Both the position numbers and the translations under genes were made by a program. Positions 21,971 to 33,242 of a stretch of 64,000 nt of DNA are shown piece by piece. Each line of letters begins with the position of its first letter. The first letter of the stretch is position 1. This DNA comes from Rapana venosa (taxonomy: Eukaryota > Mollusca > Gastropoda > Neogastropoda > Muricidae), in assembly GCA_028751875.1 (NCBI GenBank), contig CM054145.1, positions 2,577,064 through 2,641,063 on the forward strand, written 5' to 3'. The notes beneath the pieces were generated by a model. The model searched no databases. It was given only the letters and a program-made list of their open reading frames with translations, and was not told the DNA's origin.

Positions 21971-22859
21971 GATGTGTATAACATGAAATTAACTTATTAA
22001 AACACCACTGCAGCCGCCCGCAAACGCCTGGTAAAAAAACACCCGTTTTCCTGCCAACACCCAGTAACGCCCTCACACATGTGCTTACTATGGGCACCTG
22101 CCATTGTTGTTTACATAAACAAGATTCTCGCAAGAGTTGCTGCTTTGCGTGAACAAGATGTGGCCATGTTGTTAACACTTTACTGTGTCCAAATCAGTAG
22201 AGTTTTTAGCAAAATATGAATTTTCAAAGATTGCTAGATAAATTTTGTTCTGGACAATGGTTGGGATGTGTGCTTTAGTTTAAGAGGATTTGGACACCTA
22301 GAGAGCAGATTTAAAGGCTTTTTCCGCCCAGAATATTGCTAGACTGATCAAGCAGATGGGGCACAGTGCCTACAAGCTGTGTTTAAAAGTTTAGAAATAG
22401 AGATCGTGATTGCCATACCGATAGCAAAAAATGATGGTATTGTGATAATTTGTTTTTTGTTTGTAAACAGCTGCTAAATGCAAAAACCCGTGACCCCAGT
22501 ATGAACTTTATTAGTCAAATGGAATAAACATTTCTTGCAGAAAGATAGACTAAATATATTTCAGGTTTTTTTGTGTGGATATTGCAAGTTTTTACAAAAT
22601 ACTTCCATTCCCTTGGCAGTCCGACTTGTGTGAGGATGTTCCATACACTGGGTGACCCCAGGGCGCTAGGGTATAATTAAGGAGCTGCCCTGGTAGGCTG
22701 GAGGTGGACCTGGAATCATGAAAATTTCCCACCCTTCAGTCCCCAGACACACCGCCGCCAAGTCAAAACCCAGGATTTCCCAGCGACGAGAAACCGGTTT
22801 AACCCCCCACACCCAGCCTCCATCATGACATGGAATGGATCAAGACTTCGTTCTACTTC

Positions 22860-23190
22860 TAGGGGACAGGATAGTCTAGTGGTTAGAACATTGCGCTCAC
22901 AATCTGACGACCCAGGTTTGATTCCTGTTCAAGGGGATACTTTCCCCTGGAGTTAACATCAGTGCGGACTCCACTCTCCCCAAAAGTCCTTCGGAATGAG
23001 GGCTATAAAACCGAGGCCCTGTTGAAAAAACACGCAGAACACTTGCGCAAAATACCGTTTCCCTTTTAAAAATAGGCCATTTCCGGGGGAACGGAAAAAA
23101 CAAAACCACATAAAACTATAAAAAAAAAGAAAAGGGTTTTTAAAAATTTTTTCCCCAATAAAAGAATAAATAAAAAAATAAATAAATATT
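22860..23190 (+). mobile_element. tRNA-SINE family 1 (copy 2), degraded
   Basis: The head and first half match 14449 almost exactly. From about 22995 the sequence fills with homopolymer changes (runs of A, G and C), and the tail is recognisable only as AATAAATAAATATTAATG. Confidence 0.7.
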
Positions 23191-23352
23191 AATGATTTAA
23201 TCCCTTTTTCCCAAGAAATAATGAAGGGGTAACTTAGAAAAAAAATTTGGGGAAAAGGGGCCGGGGGGTCATCCAATTGGGGATTAAAAACCCGTCAATG
23301 TAAGCGGTGGGTAGGAATGAAGGGGGGTTTTTTATGTCACCCACGTCAACTT

Positions 23353-26300
23353 CCCCCCCGGGGATCCCGGGGGATGCTTGCAAGCGGAATACAAAATAGG
23401 ATCCTGCCCTCCCAACCAGGGATGTCGAAAAGGCGATAAAGGTGGAACCCTTTCCCCCCGGTAGGGGGTTAGACACTGGGGGTTAAACACCCTGTTTTGT
23501 AAAAAAAAACGTTTGTACGGAAACAGCAAGACAAGAAATCAACACTACTGGGTGTGACGGGCTTCAGAGTCATCAGAAGATACTCCATGAATGACAGTGG
23601 TGAAAGCCGAAAGGAACCACTGACAGGAAGATGGAAGTCTTAAGCGCCAAAATAAGACCAAAATAGGATTCTGGAATGTGGAACCATTTTGAGACAGGAA
23701 AACTAGCGCAATTACAGCAGGATGAGACGCTACAATTTAAAATTTCTCGGAGTCAGTGAAAGCCGATGGACAGGATCGGGCAAATACAGACCCAAAGCAC
23801 GGAGAGACAGTGCTGTACATTGGTAGAGATGACAACCAACACCATGAGGGAGTAGCCATTATCATGAAGAAAGGAATGGAGAAGTGCCTGATGGAGGGGA
23901 AAACCTATCAACAGCAGGATGATGAAGATAAGAATAAAAGGTAAACATGCTAATACCACAATCATCCAGTGCTATGCACCAACCAACGACAGTGGAGAAG
24001 AAAGCAAAGATACATTTATGAACAATTACAGGCTGAAATGGAAAACACACCAAAACCATGACATGAGGATAGTGATGGGTGACCTAAATGCAAAAGTGGG
24101 AAAAGACAACAAAACCAAGAAAGAGCCATGGAAAAGAAGGATGTGGCAGCTAAATGACAACGGAGAAAATTGGTGGAATTCTGCATGACAAACAACCTGG
24201 CCATTGGGGGGAAACATTATTTGCACACCCTGAGATCCACAAGCTTACCTGGTTTTCCCCCAATGGAAGAGACAAAAACCAGATTGACCACCTGATGATC
24301 AATGGGACATGGAGGAGATCGCTCCTAGATGTAAAAGTAAGGAGGGAGACCGATTTTGGCAGTGATCACCACCTTGTCACTGCAACCCTAAAAGTGAAGC
24401 TGAGAAAAATGGATCTGGGAAACCAAGACAACAACCTTTTGATGTGGAAAAACTGCGAAAACACCAAAGTAAAGAGTGCTTCACCCTCCGGGCTAAAAAA
24501 CAAGTTCCAAGCACTGGTGGATACATGAAAACTACACACCTCCGGACCGACTAATATAAACACCATGTGGAAACAAGTCAGGACAGCCTACACACAAGCC
24601 AGTGAAACGTGCTTAGGACAGAACCGAGGAAGAGAAAAAGGGGATTACAGCAGACACCTGGCAAGCCATCAAGAACAGGAGAGATTGAAGAAAAAAATAT
24701 TAGAGACAATTTCAGAGCGATGAGAGAGAGGTACAAATAACAGTACAGAGAAGAAAAACCAAACTGTGAAGAGAATGAAAAGGGAACAGCCCAAGCGTAC
24801 CTACATGGATGTATTGCAAGACAAGCAGAGGAGGCCGCCGCAAAGGGAGAGCAAGGACAGGTGTATAAGTCACTAAGATGTCAGTGGCAAGTACCGGAGC
24901 AACACCGAAACACCAAATCCTAGATAAACAAGGCCAAATACTTACCACAGAAGCAGAAAACAAGATGCGAGATGGGCAAAAACATTTCAGCAAAGTTTCT
25001 AACAGACCCCCACCAACTGAAGAGGCGATGTACAACCCCCCGGGATGCCGATCTCAATGTGAACAGCTCACCCCCAAAGAAGGAGATTATAGCAGCAATC
25101 AGCTCTCTCGAGAATGGAAAAACCCCGGGCCAGGACAACCTCAACCAGAACTTTACAAGGCCATCCAGAGTTTGCATCTAAAGTTCTACAGCCACTCTTT
25201 GCAGCTAATGGGAGGAGAAACAGCTACCAGCAGATTGGAAGAAGGAGTCATCGTGAAGATCCAAAGAAAGAGCCCTGAACAATTGTAAAACTGGAGGGGA
25301 ATCACTCTGCTATCTGTTCCCAGCAAGATTCTGCAAAGATCATCATCGGATGAATCTCAGAAGCAGTGGACCAACAATCAGAAAGGAACAGGCAGGTTTT
25401 TGACCGGAAGAAGATGCATAGACAGATCTTCACCGCCAACATCATCGAACAGTGCCAAAAAGGCAGAACGCGTATATCACTTCGACTTTTGAAAAGCTTT
25501 GCAGCATTCATCGAGAAAGTGTATGGCGCATACTCCCAGCATATGGAAATCCAACAGGAGGGTTATTAAGTCATTAAGACTTCTACAACAACTTCACGTG
25601 CAGGTAGGAAATAGCAAAACCAGTTTCAGTGTACAAACGGGTCAGAAAGGTGCCCCATGGTTTCATAATCTTCAAACCCGACAATTGATTAGGGGATGAG
25701 CAGACAACAGGGTGACGCAGTCAGGGGATAGATGGACCCCCTTTCAACGCTTGAAACCAGATTTTGGCCGACGATTCGGCCACTGCTCCTCACATAACCC
25801 CCCCATCACATTCAAGAGAAGACATCCCGTCTCCGCACTTTCGCACAGCAAGTAGGCCTGAAAAACATCAGAAGAAGACAGAGGTGATGGCAACTGAAGT
25901 TCAGAACCCTCACCGGTACAGTGAATGGAGAGAGTTTTTCCAACAACTGAAGAGTTCACGTACCTCGGAGCACTGTTAGGCATGACGGCGAGCAGGCAGC
26001 GACATCAAGAACGGATTACAAAGCAAGAAATGTTATAGAAATCTCAACAATGTGTGGAAATCGTCCCCCGTACAGCACCAGGACCAAACTAAGACTATAC
26101 CAGAGCTGTGTACTTTCCACCCTTTTGTTTCGGGTCAGAGTGCTGGAGGATGACTGAGAGTGACCTTGACAAACTATCCACATTCCACACGAAAGATCTC
26201 AAAAAGAATTTTTGCGCATCTTCTGGCCTTAGACCATCTCCAACCAAGAACTTTTTGCCCGTTGCAACCAAGAAAGCATGGAAACATCATTCATGCATAG

Positions 26301-26555
26301 GCGATGGGGATGGATAGGGGATATCTGCCGTCGGAAACAGGGGAAACATCGCCCGAACAGCCCCCCACTGGACACCAGAGGGAAAACGCAAACGAGGACG
26401 ACCCAAGAACATTGGTGTCGGACTGTCGAAACAGAGCTGAAGACCTTCCAACAACCTGGGGGAACCCTTGAAAGCTGGCCCAGGACAGACAGGAAATGGG
26501 GAACATTTGTTGCTGCCCTACGTGCCCAAAAAGGCCAAAGGCATTGATGATGATG
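23353..26555 (+). mobile_element. Endonuclease-RT LINE family E (copy 2)
   Basis: Counterpart of 15004-18216 with many more indels. Some frames are better here than in copy 1: the frame at 23919-24188 keeps TTIIQCYAPTNDSGEESKD, MRIVMGDLNAKVGKDN and GENWWNS together. The right target-site duplication is unrecognisable. Confidence 0.8.
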
Positions 26556-26639
26556 AGTTCCCAAATTCCAAGTCCTGACCAGTCAGTTGTTGTGCAATTT
26601 GAATGATAGCACTGACTACAACAACCAACCATTTTAGTT

Positions 26640-27600
26640 TACATTCCCACATAAAGAATTAAAAAACCATTTGAAAACACAAAATGATGTTCCGATTTTA
26701 TGATTTTACCCTAAAAAAAAAGGTTATTAAAACGTCATAAAATGAAATAATGCAGGGTCTGCCGTTTTTCTTTGTTTCCTAAACTATCTTAAAATTTCTC
26801 AGGTTTTGGGAAAAAGAAGGAGAAAGTAATTTTTCCCAGTTGATGGAGAAATAAGAAAGAGGAGGCCAAATAATTGGTTAATCTTTTTAAGCAAAAATTT
26901 CTCGTTCTTCCATAAGGGTAGAAATGAGAGTGACTTGGGTTACTTCAAATTGGAAAGGGTGCCATTTATTTGAACATTTTAAACCAAAATATTTTTTTTA
27001 AATTACCTGTTGGAAGGAGATTAGAAAGTTGAAAAAAAGAAGGGTTAAGGCTCATGATTTTTCTTCTGAGAGAAAACTAATAAGGCTTGAAATTTTGTTA
27101 TACATTAAGGGGTTGGGTAATAACCTTGCAAGACAAAACAAAAACTTGGGTAGAAGGGGGCCAAAGGGGCAGCAAAATGGTGCTGTTTTGAGTGATTTGG
27201 GGGGCTTGGGCTGAGGCTGGGGGTCATTTCAATTCAAACTTTACCATGAGTGGGATAACCTGCAAGAAAAGGGGGGAAGGGAACTAGAAATCTGTTGGTG
27301 ACTCTAGTTTGACTGAACATGATCCTTTTTTGCAGAGACAAAAAGATTTCGTGGTGGTAGGGGTCCTTGGGGGGTTCTTCGGGTGCCAGTTTTAAGGTGT
27401 GATGTTTCCCACTGCTGTTGGTTTGTTTTGTGTGTGTTGCTGTGTGCGATCTTGGGGAATCCTGTGTGGGGAACTGCAGTTGGCCTATGTCGCCAAAAGG
27501 CAGTAAAGGAGTTTCCCCACTCTGAAGTGACACCGGGGCAAGTTTTTACATTTCCTGCATTACTGCAAATGTAACCTTCCTTTTTGAGTGTCCATGAAGC
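26640..27600. other. Homopolymer-rich, low-quality-looking sequence
   Basis: Dense runs of A, T and G and doubled bases, continuing the texture of copy 2. Only short open frames; no family recognised. Confidence 0.5.
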
Positions 27601-28365
27601 TTGGACTTAAGGGGCCCCAGTTGTTTGCGATATTACAAAAATACATACCCCGAACATACACTTTTAAATTATATAATGTATGTCTCAGCCCAGATTTCAG
27701 ATAAATTTAAGAACTGACATTCAGAATCCATGTTTGAAATGAGGCCTTCCCGTCTTGGTTTCCTTCAGTGTTATCTGCCAATGTGGCCGCACACAGGAAT
27801 TTAAAAAGTCACTTGTTTTTCTTTCTGCTGTTTTTCTACGTGACTTGTATATTCATGGTCAAGTCAAGTCAAAAACACTTAAATCATCCCATGAAGGTCC
27901 TGACCCAGGCCAAAAGCTGTGTCAGTTATTGATGTCAGCTAATTGCCAAGGCCTACATTAAAATGTTGTTGTGTTTAAAATGTTGTGTTGACATTGCCTT
28001 CAGCCATGACAAGCTCTTAACATAACAACCTGCACTCTCCTTTAAGGAGAAAAAATCCTCTGAAGTCGGAGTATGGCTGCCTATGTGGCGAGGTACTTGA
28101 AAAGAGTCATACGCGCAAACTTCTCATCCAGTGTGTACTTCCTATCTCACAGTGATTCCCAGGTGGGATGAGTGAGTCAGAGTGCATGTTCTGGGTGACC
28201 CCCAGGGTGTTAAGCTGGGGAACGCACAACAACAGCAACATCCCATGAAGCCGATTGAAGGGCAATTACAATACTGAAGGCACATTGATACGTATAATTA
28301 TCTCACAAGACACAAGAAAAATACATTTCAAATTGTTATAAACATTCCTAGATAGCTTTTAAAAA
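27601..28365. other. No gene recognised
   Basis: Ordinary-looking unique sequence with no supported coding region. Confidence 0.4.
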
Positions 28366-28369
28366 AATT

Positions 28370-28433
28370 ATCACACACACAAACCCAGGCGCGCACAAAC
28401 ACACGCACGGCGCACGCACACACGAACGCACAC

Positions 28434-28465
<32 letters not shown>

Positions 28466-28700
28466 ATGTAGGAATACAATGTTGTAAAAACCATTGATTG
28501 GAAAAGACATAAACTTATCTTTATACGCGTGCACGCACGCGCACACTCACAAAAGCGCGCACACCCATACACACACACCAATATATGAACACAATTTTAT
28601 AAAGACTATTGACTACAAAACACACACATACACACGCGCGCGCGCACCATAATGACCATTGTCTAGTAAAGACATAAACTTACACACACACACACAAATT
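28370..28700. repeat. CA/CG-rich simple repeats
   Basis: Alternating purine-pyrimidine tracts (CACACA, CGCGCG, ACGCAC) in three clusters, around a diverged duplicated unit containing ATAAACTTATCTTTA-like and CATTGATTGGAAAAGAC-like sequence. Such tracts can adopt left-handed DNA, but no function is shown. Confidence 0.8.
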
Positions 28701-29910
28701 TAAAAATCATTCAAGCCAAAGACACGGGAGAACTTATTTTCGTTACCAACACTAAGGTTGTTGTACCAACAGATGAAAGCAAAACTTACAACACTCTCTA
28801 TGTAGGACTTGTAGAACAAAGAAAGAATCTTTTAGTCAACAAAAAATGAGTTAAGCTTCCTTACAAAATACATATGTTGTTGTCCCTTTTTGACAATAGC
28901 GTCAGTGTTAGCATCCCAGTTTAATTTGTGATCAAAAATAGTTCCCAGATACTTGTACTTCAAAACATTTTCAACTTCTTGACCATGGATGATAATATAT
29001 TCAGAAATGTGACCCGATCTTCTGAAATCGATAGGAAGATCTTTAGTTTTAGAAACATTTAGCTCCAGATACGCCTCGTCACACCAATTGACGAATCAGT
29101 GAGGGCTGGACCATGGTTTTGGACAGATCCAGATAAGAGAAACAAAAGAGCACTGTCATTGGCAAATTTTACAAGAAAGGAATTTTTATAGCTGCTTCTG
29201 CAATCATCTGTGCATAGAATGTACAGAAGTGGTGAGAGAATGCATCCCTGTGGAGAACCCGAACAGGTAAATCTAACCGATGAAGATATTTTATTGGCAA
29301 AATCGCGATGCGGTCTGCTAGTTAAAAATTCCATCAGCCAAGAACAAGTTGATAGTCTACATCAAATTTTGAAAGTATTTTGTGAACAAGAACATGAGGC
29401 TGCATTGTATTGAAAGCTGAACTAAAGTCGGCAAACAATATTCTGGCATGAGAGTCAGGTGCTTCTAAGTTGTTGTACAACTTGCTCAAAATGAACAGTT
29501 TGGCATCTTCGACACCTCGTCCTGTAGGCAAACTGTAGTGGGTCAAGGTCTCTCTCTGTAGTGGAAAGAATGAGAGATTTTACGATCTTTTCTAATGTTT
29601 TCATCACAAGTGATGTGAAGGCTACAGGTCTAAAATCGTTGGGCCGAGGAGGATTTGGTTTCTTTGGAAGAGGTATTACATTGGAAGTCTTCCAAATAAC
29701 TGGTATCTGGCTAGTGTCCAGCGAGGATTGGAACAGGTGCTGAAAGACGCTGGCAAGCTCAGTAGCGCAGAACTTAAGGGTTCTTCCGCATATGCCATCT
29801 GGTCCAGGAGATTTGTTGATATTTATTGCCTTGAAGTGTTTACAAACAACTGCACCATCAACAATGACACTATTCTCAAAGGTACGCACGCACGCCTTAG
29901 TACCGCACAT
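28695..29910 (-). mobile_element. CR1-like LINE, reverse-transcriptase region, inactive
   Basis: Minus-strand blocks in order: ININKSPGPDGICGRTLKFC, IPVIWKTSNVIPLPKK, NDFRPVAFTSLVMKTLEKIV, LDPLQFAYRTR, RILFADFSSAFNTMQPHVL (motif A), FTCSGSPQGCILSPLLYIL, LVKFANDSALLF (motif C, changed), IDFRRSGHISEYIIIHGQEV, YKYLGTIFDHKLNWDANT, and QHMYFVRKLNSFFVD. This is the order of CR1-like RTs. Frameshifts lie near 29545 and 29400, an internal stop follows FFVD, and the catalytic box is mutated. Confidence 0.85.
29455..29910 (-). pseudogene. CR1-like reverse-transcriptase N-terminal frame
   Basis: 151 codons covering the first RT blocks, SPGPDGICGRTLKFC through LDPLQFAYRT. The usual continuation RGVEDA is found in the adjacent frame at about 29510, so one frameshift separates this piece from the motif A piece at 29334-29546. 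Upstream endonuclease sequence is absent because a SINE begins at 29954. Confidence 0.75.
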
Positions 29911-29941
29911 ACTAAGGCATCCACAGAAATAAAAACCACTT

Positions 29942-29953
29942 TTGTGAAAGATA
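29942..29953. repeat. SINE target-site duplication, left (TTGTGAAAGATA)
   Basis: Perfect 12-bp match to 30228-30239 on the other side of the SINE. Confidence 0.8.
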
Positions 29954-30227
29954 CGGTGGTCGAGTGGTTTAGGCGGTCAACTCGTGATCCAGAGGTCGCG
30001 GGTTCGATCCCCGCTCGACTCGGTGTTGTGTCCTTGGGAAAGACACTTTACTCCTATTTTCCTCACTCCACCCAGGTGTACAAGTGGGTACCAGCTCTGC
30101 TGGGGAAGTATCTGGCGACAGACTAGCGTCCTGTCACAGGGGTGGTGAAAAACCATCAGTTCGCTTAACGCTACAGAAACCGGGATAAGCTCCGGCTCTA
30201 TGGGCCTTCTGGCTCGAAAGAACATAC
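29954..30227 (+). mobile_element. tRNA-SINE family 4 (conserved-centre type), complete
   Basis: Starts with a tRNA-like head: TCGAGTGGTTTAGGCGG (box A) and GGTTCGATCCC (box B). A central part follows with GTGTCCTTGGGAAAGACAC and CCTCACTCCACCCAGGTGTA, then GACTAGCGTCCTGTC and a GGATAAGCTCCGGCTCTATG 3' part. The centre resembles a conserved domain described in mollusc and other metazoan SINEs; that link is from memory. The 12-bp target-site duplications are perfect and a near-identical copy lies at 45106, so it is young. Confidence 0.85.
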
Positions 30228-30239
30228 TTGTGAAAGATA
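30228..30239. repeat. SINE target-site duplication, right (TTGTGAAAGATA)
   Basis: Pairs with 29942-29953. Confidence 0.8.
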
Positions 30240-30690
30240 AGCCTCTGACTCAAAACTCATGTGATTTTGAACAAATTTGGTAGGAATTTTTTTTTAATTT
30301 TCAGCAAACACTCAGTCCTTACTACAATAAGCATGCGTGTGGTCAACGCTGCAGGAATATAAGCAATCCTCATTTGATGATTATTTCCAACTTTCTCGTG
30401 ACTACCTGGCATTGTTCTAAATTCTCAATCCTTAAAACATGTGCACAGTGCATTTTTTCATACTTTAAAAACTCTTTAAAAATCACCAACATTTTTTCAA
30501 CTCCCACTCTATACAAAGATACTACATGACCCCCAAATTAATACCGGTGTGCAGCCTGTCATGTCAACATCCGGGACATGTGAAAGTTATTCCCCCTAGG
30601 CTCTTTGTGTACACCCCCACACACATGTATACATGTATGAAATCCCAAATTTTCATACATTGATTTGTTTGTCTATTTATTCCTTTTGAC
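30240..30690. other. No gene seen
   Basis: AT-rich spacer. Confidence 0.4.
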
Positions 30691-30692
30691 GG

Positions 30693-30840
30693 ACGCCATA
30701 GCCGAGTGGTTAAGATGGCTGGATTTTAATGCCATGGATCCATGAAAGTCGTGGGTCCTTCAGATGAGTCTCTGTGCTGTCTGTGGGGATTAGGCCTAAT
30801 GTGCTATATAAATTCCATACTATTATTATTATTATTATTA
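30693..30840 (+). mobile_element. Short tRNA-headed SINE with L2-type tail
   Basis: A tRNA-like head, GCCATAGCCGAGTGGTTAAG (box A), is followed closely by ATTAGGCCTAATGTGCTAT and a TATAAATTCC plus (ATT)n tail, like the tail of LINE family C. No clear box B is seen, so an internal deletion is likely. The shared tail suggests dependence on the L2-like LINE. Confidence 0.6.
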
Positions 30841-30869
30841 ATGCGATGTTCAAGTCAAAAACGCTTTAA

Positions 30870-31130
30870 TCACCCCATGAGAGTTAACATCAGTGCAGAC
30901 TCCACTCTCCGCTAAAGTCCTTCAGATGAGACTATACACTGAGGTCCTGTGTGCGTATGCATACAGAACATCTTGCACACACATTAAAACCCATTCCACT
31001 TTTCAGAAGAGTAGGCCATTGTGTGCCTGTGGGAATGGATAACAAAATTTACAAAACTCCATACATACAGGGACTCGATGAAAAAATGCGTACGAGTGCT
31101 TATTCCATTGTCCTTGAAATAAAATAAAAC
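30870..31130 (+). mobile_element. tRNA-SINE family 1, head missing
   Basis: Body from GTTAACATCAGTGCAGACTC through GAGTAGGCCATTGTGTGCC, then a TACGAGTGCTTATTCC hairpin region and an ATAAAATAAAACATAAAA tail. A CA tract follows at about 31144-31165. Confidence 0.75.
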
Positions 31131-31209
31131 ATAAAAATAAAATACACACACACACACACACACTCACTTGCCAATACATCTAGTGTCTGAACATGATATA
31201 TGACATAGG

Positions 31210-31262
31210 AAAATAATGCCACTTTAAAGGCTGGGCTTAGGCACGACAGAATGATATACAGT
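31210..31262. repeat. Long direct repeat flanking LINE (left, 53 bp)
   Basis: The segment begins AAAATAATGCC and ends with GCACGACAGAATGATATACA plus GT. It recurs at 34703-34757 with a few substitutions and small indels. The last 30 or so bases are identical. It sits exactly at the element's 3' edge. Confidence 0.85.
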
Positions 31263-31313
31263 TGTTGGCATCTGTCTGTCTCGGGAGACAATGGAGAATG
31301 CGCCGTGGGTCAG

Positions 31314-32687
31314 TCAGTCAGTGGTGGAACTGCAGCGCCGACTGTGGCTGTAGAGCCCAATCCTGGAGCGGCAGATCCTGTTGCAGGTGTTGCATGTGAA
31401 GACGGAGTTGTCTGATGGTGCTGACTCCGCTCTCCGATGTCTGCGTGCTCGTCTGTCTCCCCACTGCTCCTCCCTCTTCTGCTCTGCTGTCCTGATGGCC
31501 GACCTGGTAGTGGCTCGCCAACTGCTGCGGTCTGCTGCCAGTGCTTCAAGGCCTGCTGGTGCAATGCCACCCGCCTTCAGGTCCCGCTTGCACACATCTT
31601 TGTATCGAAGCATTGGCCTTCCTGTTGGTCTGGAGCCGGTGAGCTTGCCACCGTACAGAATGTCTTTAGGCAGTCTGCCATCATGCATACGGGTGACATG
31701 GCCAAGCCATCGCAAACATCTCTTGGTGAGCTGGGCAAACATGCTGAGTGTTCCTGCCCTTTCCAGGATCTCTTTGCTGGGAACATGGTCCTGCCCTGTG
31801 ACGCCAAGGATACTTCTGAGGCAGCGTTGGTGGAAGGTGTTGAGCCTGCGTTCTTGTCGGGCGTATAGAGTCCAGCTCTCGCTACCGTACAGTAATGTGC
31901 TCAGCACGCAGGCTTGATACACTTGGGTCTTTGTCTTGATAGTGAGCATGGAGTTCTCCCATACTCTCTTTGACAGACGAGCCATTGCTGCTGATGCCTT
32001 GCCAATTCTGGAGTTCAGCTCGGTGTCCAGGCTGAGGCTACTGGAGATGGCAGAGCCAAGGTACGTGAAGTTTTCCACGACGTCGAGGGGGCTGTCGCCG
32101 ATGGAGATGGAAGGGGCGGAGCTGACATCTTGGCCCAGGATGTTCGTCTTTTTGATGCTCATCGTCAGGCCGAACTCAGTGCAGGCATGTGCAAAGCAGT
32201 TGATGAGTTCTTGGAGGGCAGCGTCAGTGTGTGCTGTCAAGGCGGAGTCATCGGCGAACAGCATCTCACGTATGAGGACTCTGCGTACCTTTGTCTTTGC
32301 ACGAAGGCGCGCGAGGTTGAACAGGCTGCCGTCGTTTCTGGTGTGCAGGTAGACCCCGTCTTCAGATTGTCTAAAGGCGTAGCGCAGCAGCAGCGAGAAC
32401 AGGATGCCGAATAGCGTGGGAGCGAGGACACAGCCTTGCTTAACTCCGCTCTTGATGGGAAAAGGGTCCGAGGAGGAGCCATCGTGCTGGACGGTGCCTT
32501 TCATATTCTCGTGAAAGGAAGTGATCATCCTCAGGAGCTTGGGGGGACATCCAGTTCTCTGCAGGAGTGTGAACAGCCCTGCCCTGCTGACCAAGTCGAA
32601 CGCCTTGGTCAGATCAATGAAGGCGATGTACAAGGGACGTCTCTGCTCACGACACTTCTCTTGCAGCTGTCTCAGGGAGAATATCAT
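31314..32687 (-). CDS. Reverse transcriptase C-terminal frame with C2HC zinc finger (LINE family F)
   Basis: The frame encodes 457 residues of a non-LTR reverse transcriptase, which copies element RNA at the nicked target. Motif A is FIDLTKAFD at residues 23-31. SGVKQGCVLAPTLF lies at about 80-93. The catalytic FADD is at 144-147, and FTYLGSAISS follows. The C-terminal part has LYGSESWTLYARQERRLNTF and RWLGHVTRMHDGRLPKDILY blocks. A zinc finger of the form C-X2-C-X12-H-X3-C occupies 432-452, probably for nucleic-acid binding. The first Met is not the true start: RT sequence continues upstream in another frame (32684-33061), a frameshift apart. All visible catalytic residues are intact. Confidence 0.85.
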   Translation of the reverse strand: MIFSLRQLQEKCREQRRPLYIAFIDLTKAFDLVSRAGLFTLLQRTGCPPKLLRMITSFHENMKGTVQHDGSSSDPFPIKSGVKQGCVLAPTLFGILFSLLLRYAFRQSEDGVYLHTRNDGSLFNLARLRAKTKVRRVLIREMLFADDSALTAHTDAALQELINCFAHACTEFGLTMSIKKTNILGQDVSSAPSISIGDSPLDVVENFTYLGSAISSSLSLDTELNSRIGKASAAMARLSKRVWENSMLTIKTKTQVYQACVLSTLLYGSESWTLYARQERRLNTFHQRCLRSILGVTGQDHVPSKEILERAGTLSMFAQLTKRCLRWLGHVTRMHDGRLPKDILYGGKLTGSRPTGRPMLRYKDVCKRDLKAGGIAPAGLEALAADRSSWRATTRSAIRTAEQKREEQWGDRRARRHRRAESAPSDNSVFTCNTCNRICRSRIGLYSHSRRCSSTTD

Positions 32688-33061
32688 GTCGATCGTTGAT
32701 CTCTCAGCTCGAAAGCCGCACTGTGCCTCAGGGTATACACGCTCTGGAGAGACTGCAGTCGGTTCAGTATGACGCGGGCGAAAGTCTTCCCGACAATGCT
32801 TAGGAGGGATATGCCACGGTAGTTGTTACAATCGCTGCAATCGCCTTTATTCTTGTACAGCGTGGTGATATTGGCATCGCGCATGTCTTCCTCCCAGCAC
32901 TGTAGCAGCAGTTCTTGGAGATGCTCGAGGAGGCTGCTCTGTTTGCCCACTTTGATGATCTCAGGAGGGATGCCATTGTTTCCTGGGGCTTTGCCACTTG
33001 CTAGTGAGTCAACGGCCTTGCTGAGCTCCTCAATGGTGGGTGAGTCATCAAGCTCTTGCAT
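32684..33061 (-). pseudogene. LINE family F, RT N-terminal frame
   Basis: 125 codons with LDDSPTIEELSKAVDSLASG, KAPGNNGIPPEIIK, ITTLYKNKGDCSDCNNYRGI and SLLSIVGKTFARVILNRLQ. This is the first part of the RT, separated from the 457-codon frame by a shift near 32750, where a CFRAERSTIDMIF-type block spans the joint. Confidence 0.8.
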
Positions 33062-33242
33062 GACTGGCAGGGGGCTTGTTTTCCACTGCCGTGTCTGTTA
33101 CAATGGTCTCCCTCAAGTAAAGCTCTTGATTATGCTCTGCCCATCTCTCCATTTGCTTCCAGCGGTGAGCTGTCGGTGATGATTTCGCCAGTGGTTGACT
33201 TCAGAGGGGCGGTCTTGATTGTGCATGGGCCGAAGGCCTTCT

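Larger units (their letters stand above)
19540..26625. repeat. 7 kb duplicated block, copy 2 (eroded)
   Basis: Same content and order as 11045-18285, beginning at the gap edge. Damage is mostly single-base losses and homopolymer length changes. It is mild at 20.6-21.9 kb and heavy at 22.4-26.6 kb. That pattern looks more like uncorrected long-read sequence than evolutionary decay, although a real second copy remains possible. Confidence 0.85.

Noticed and set aside
29954..30030. tRNA gene
   Set aside because: It is the head of a SINE with target-site duplications and a second copy at 45106.
31381..31917. Plus-strand 178-codon frame and neighbours opposite the family F LINE
   Set aside because: It is the antisense shadow of the intact RT frame on the minus strand.
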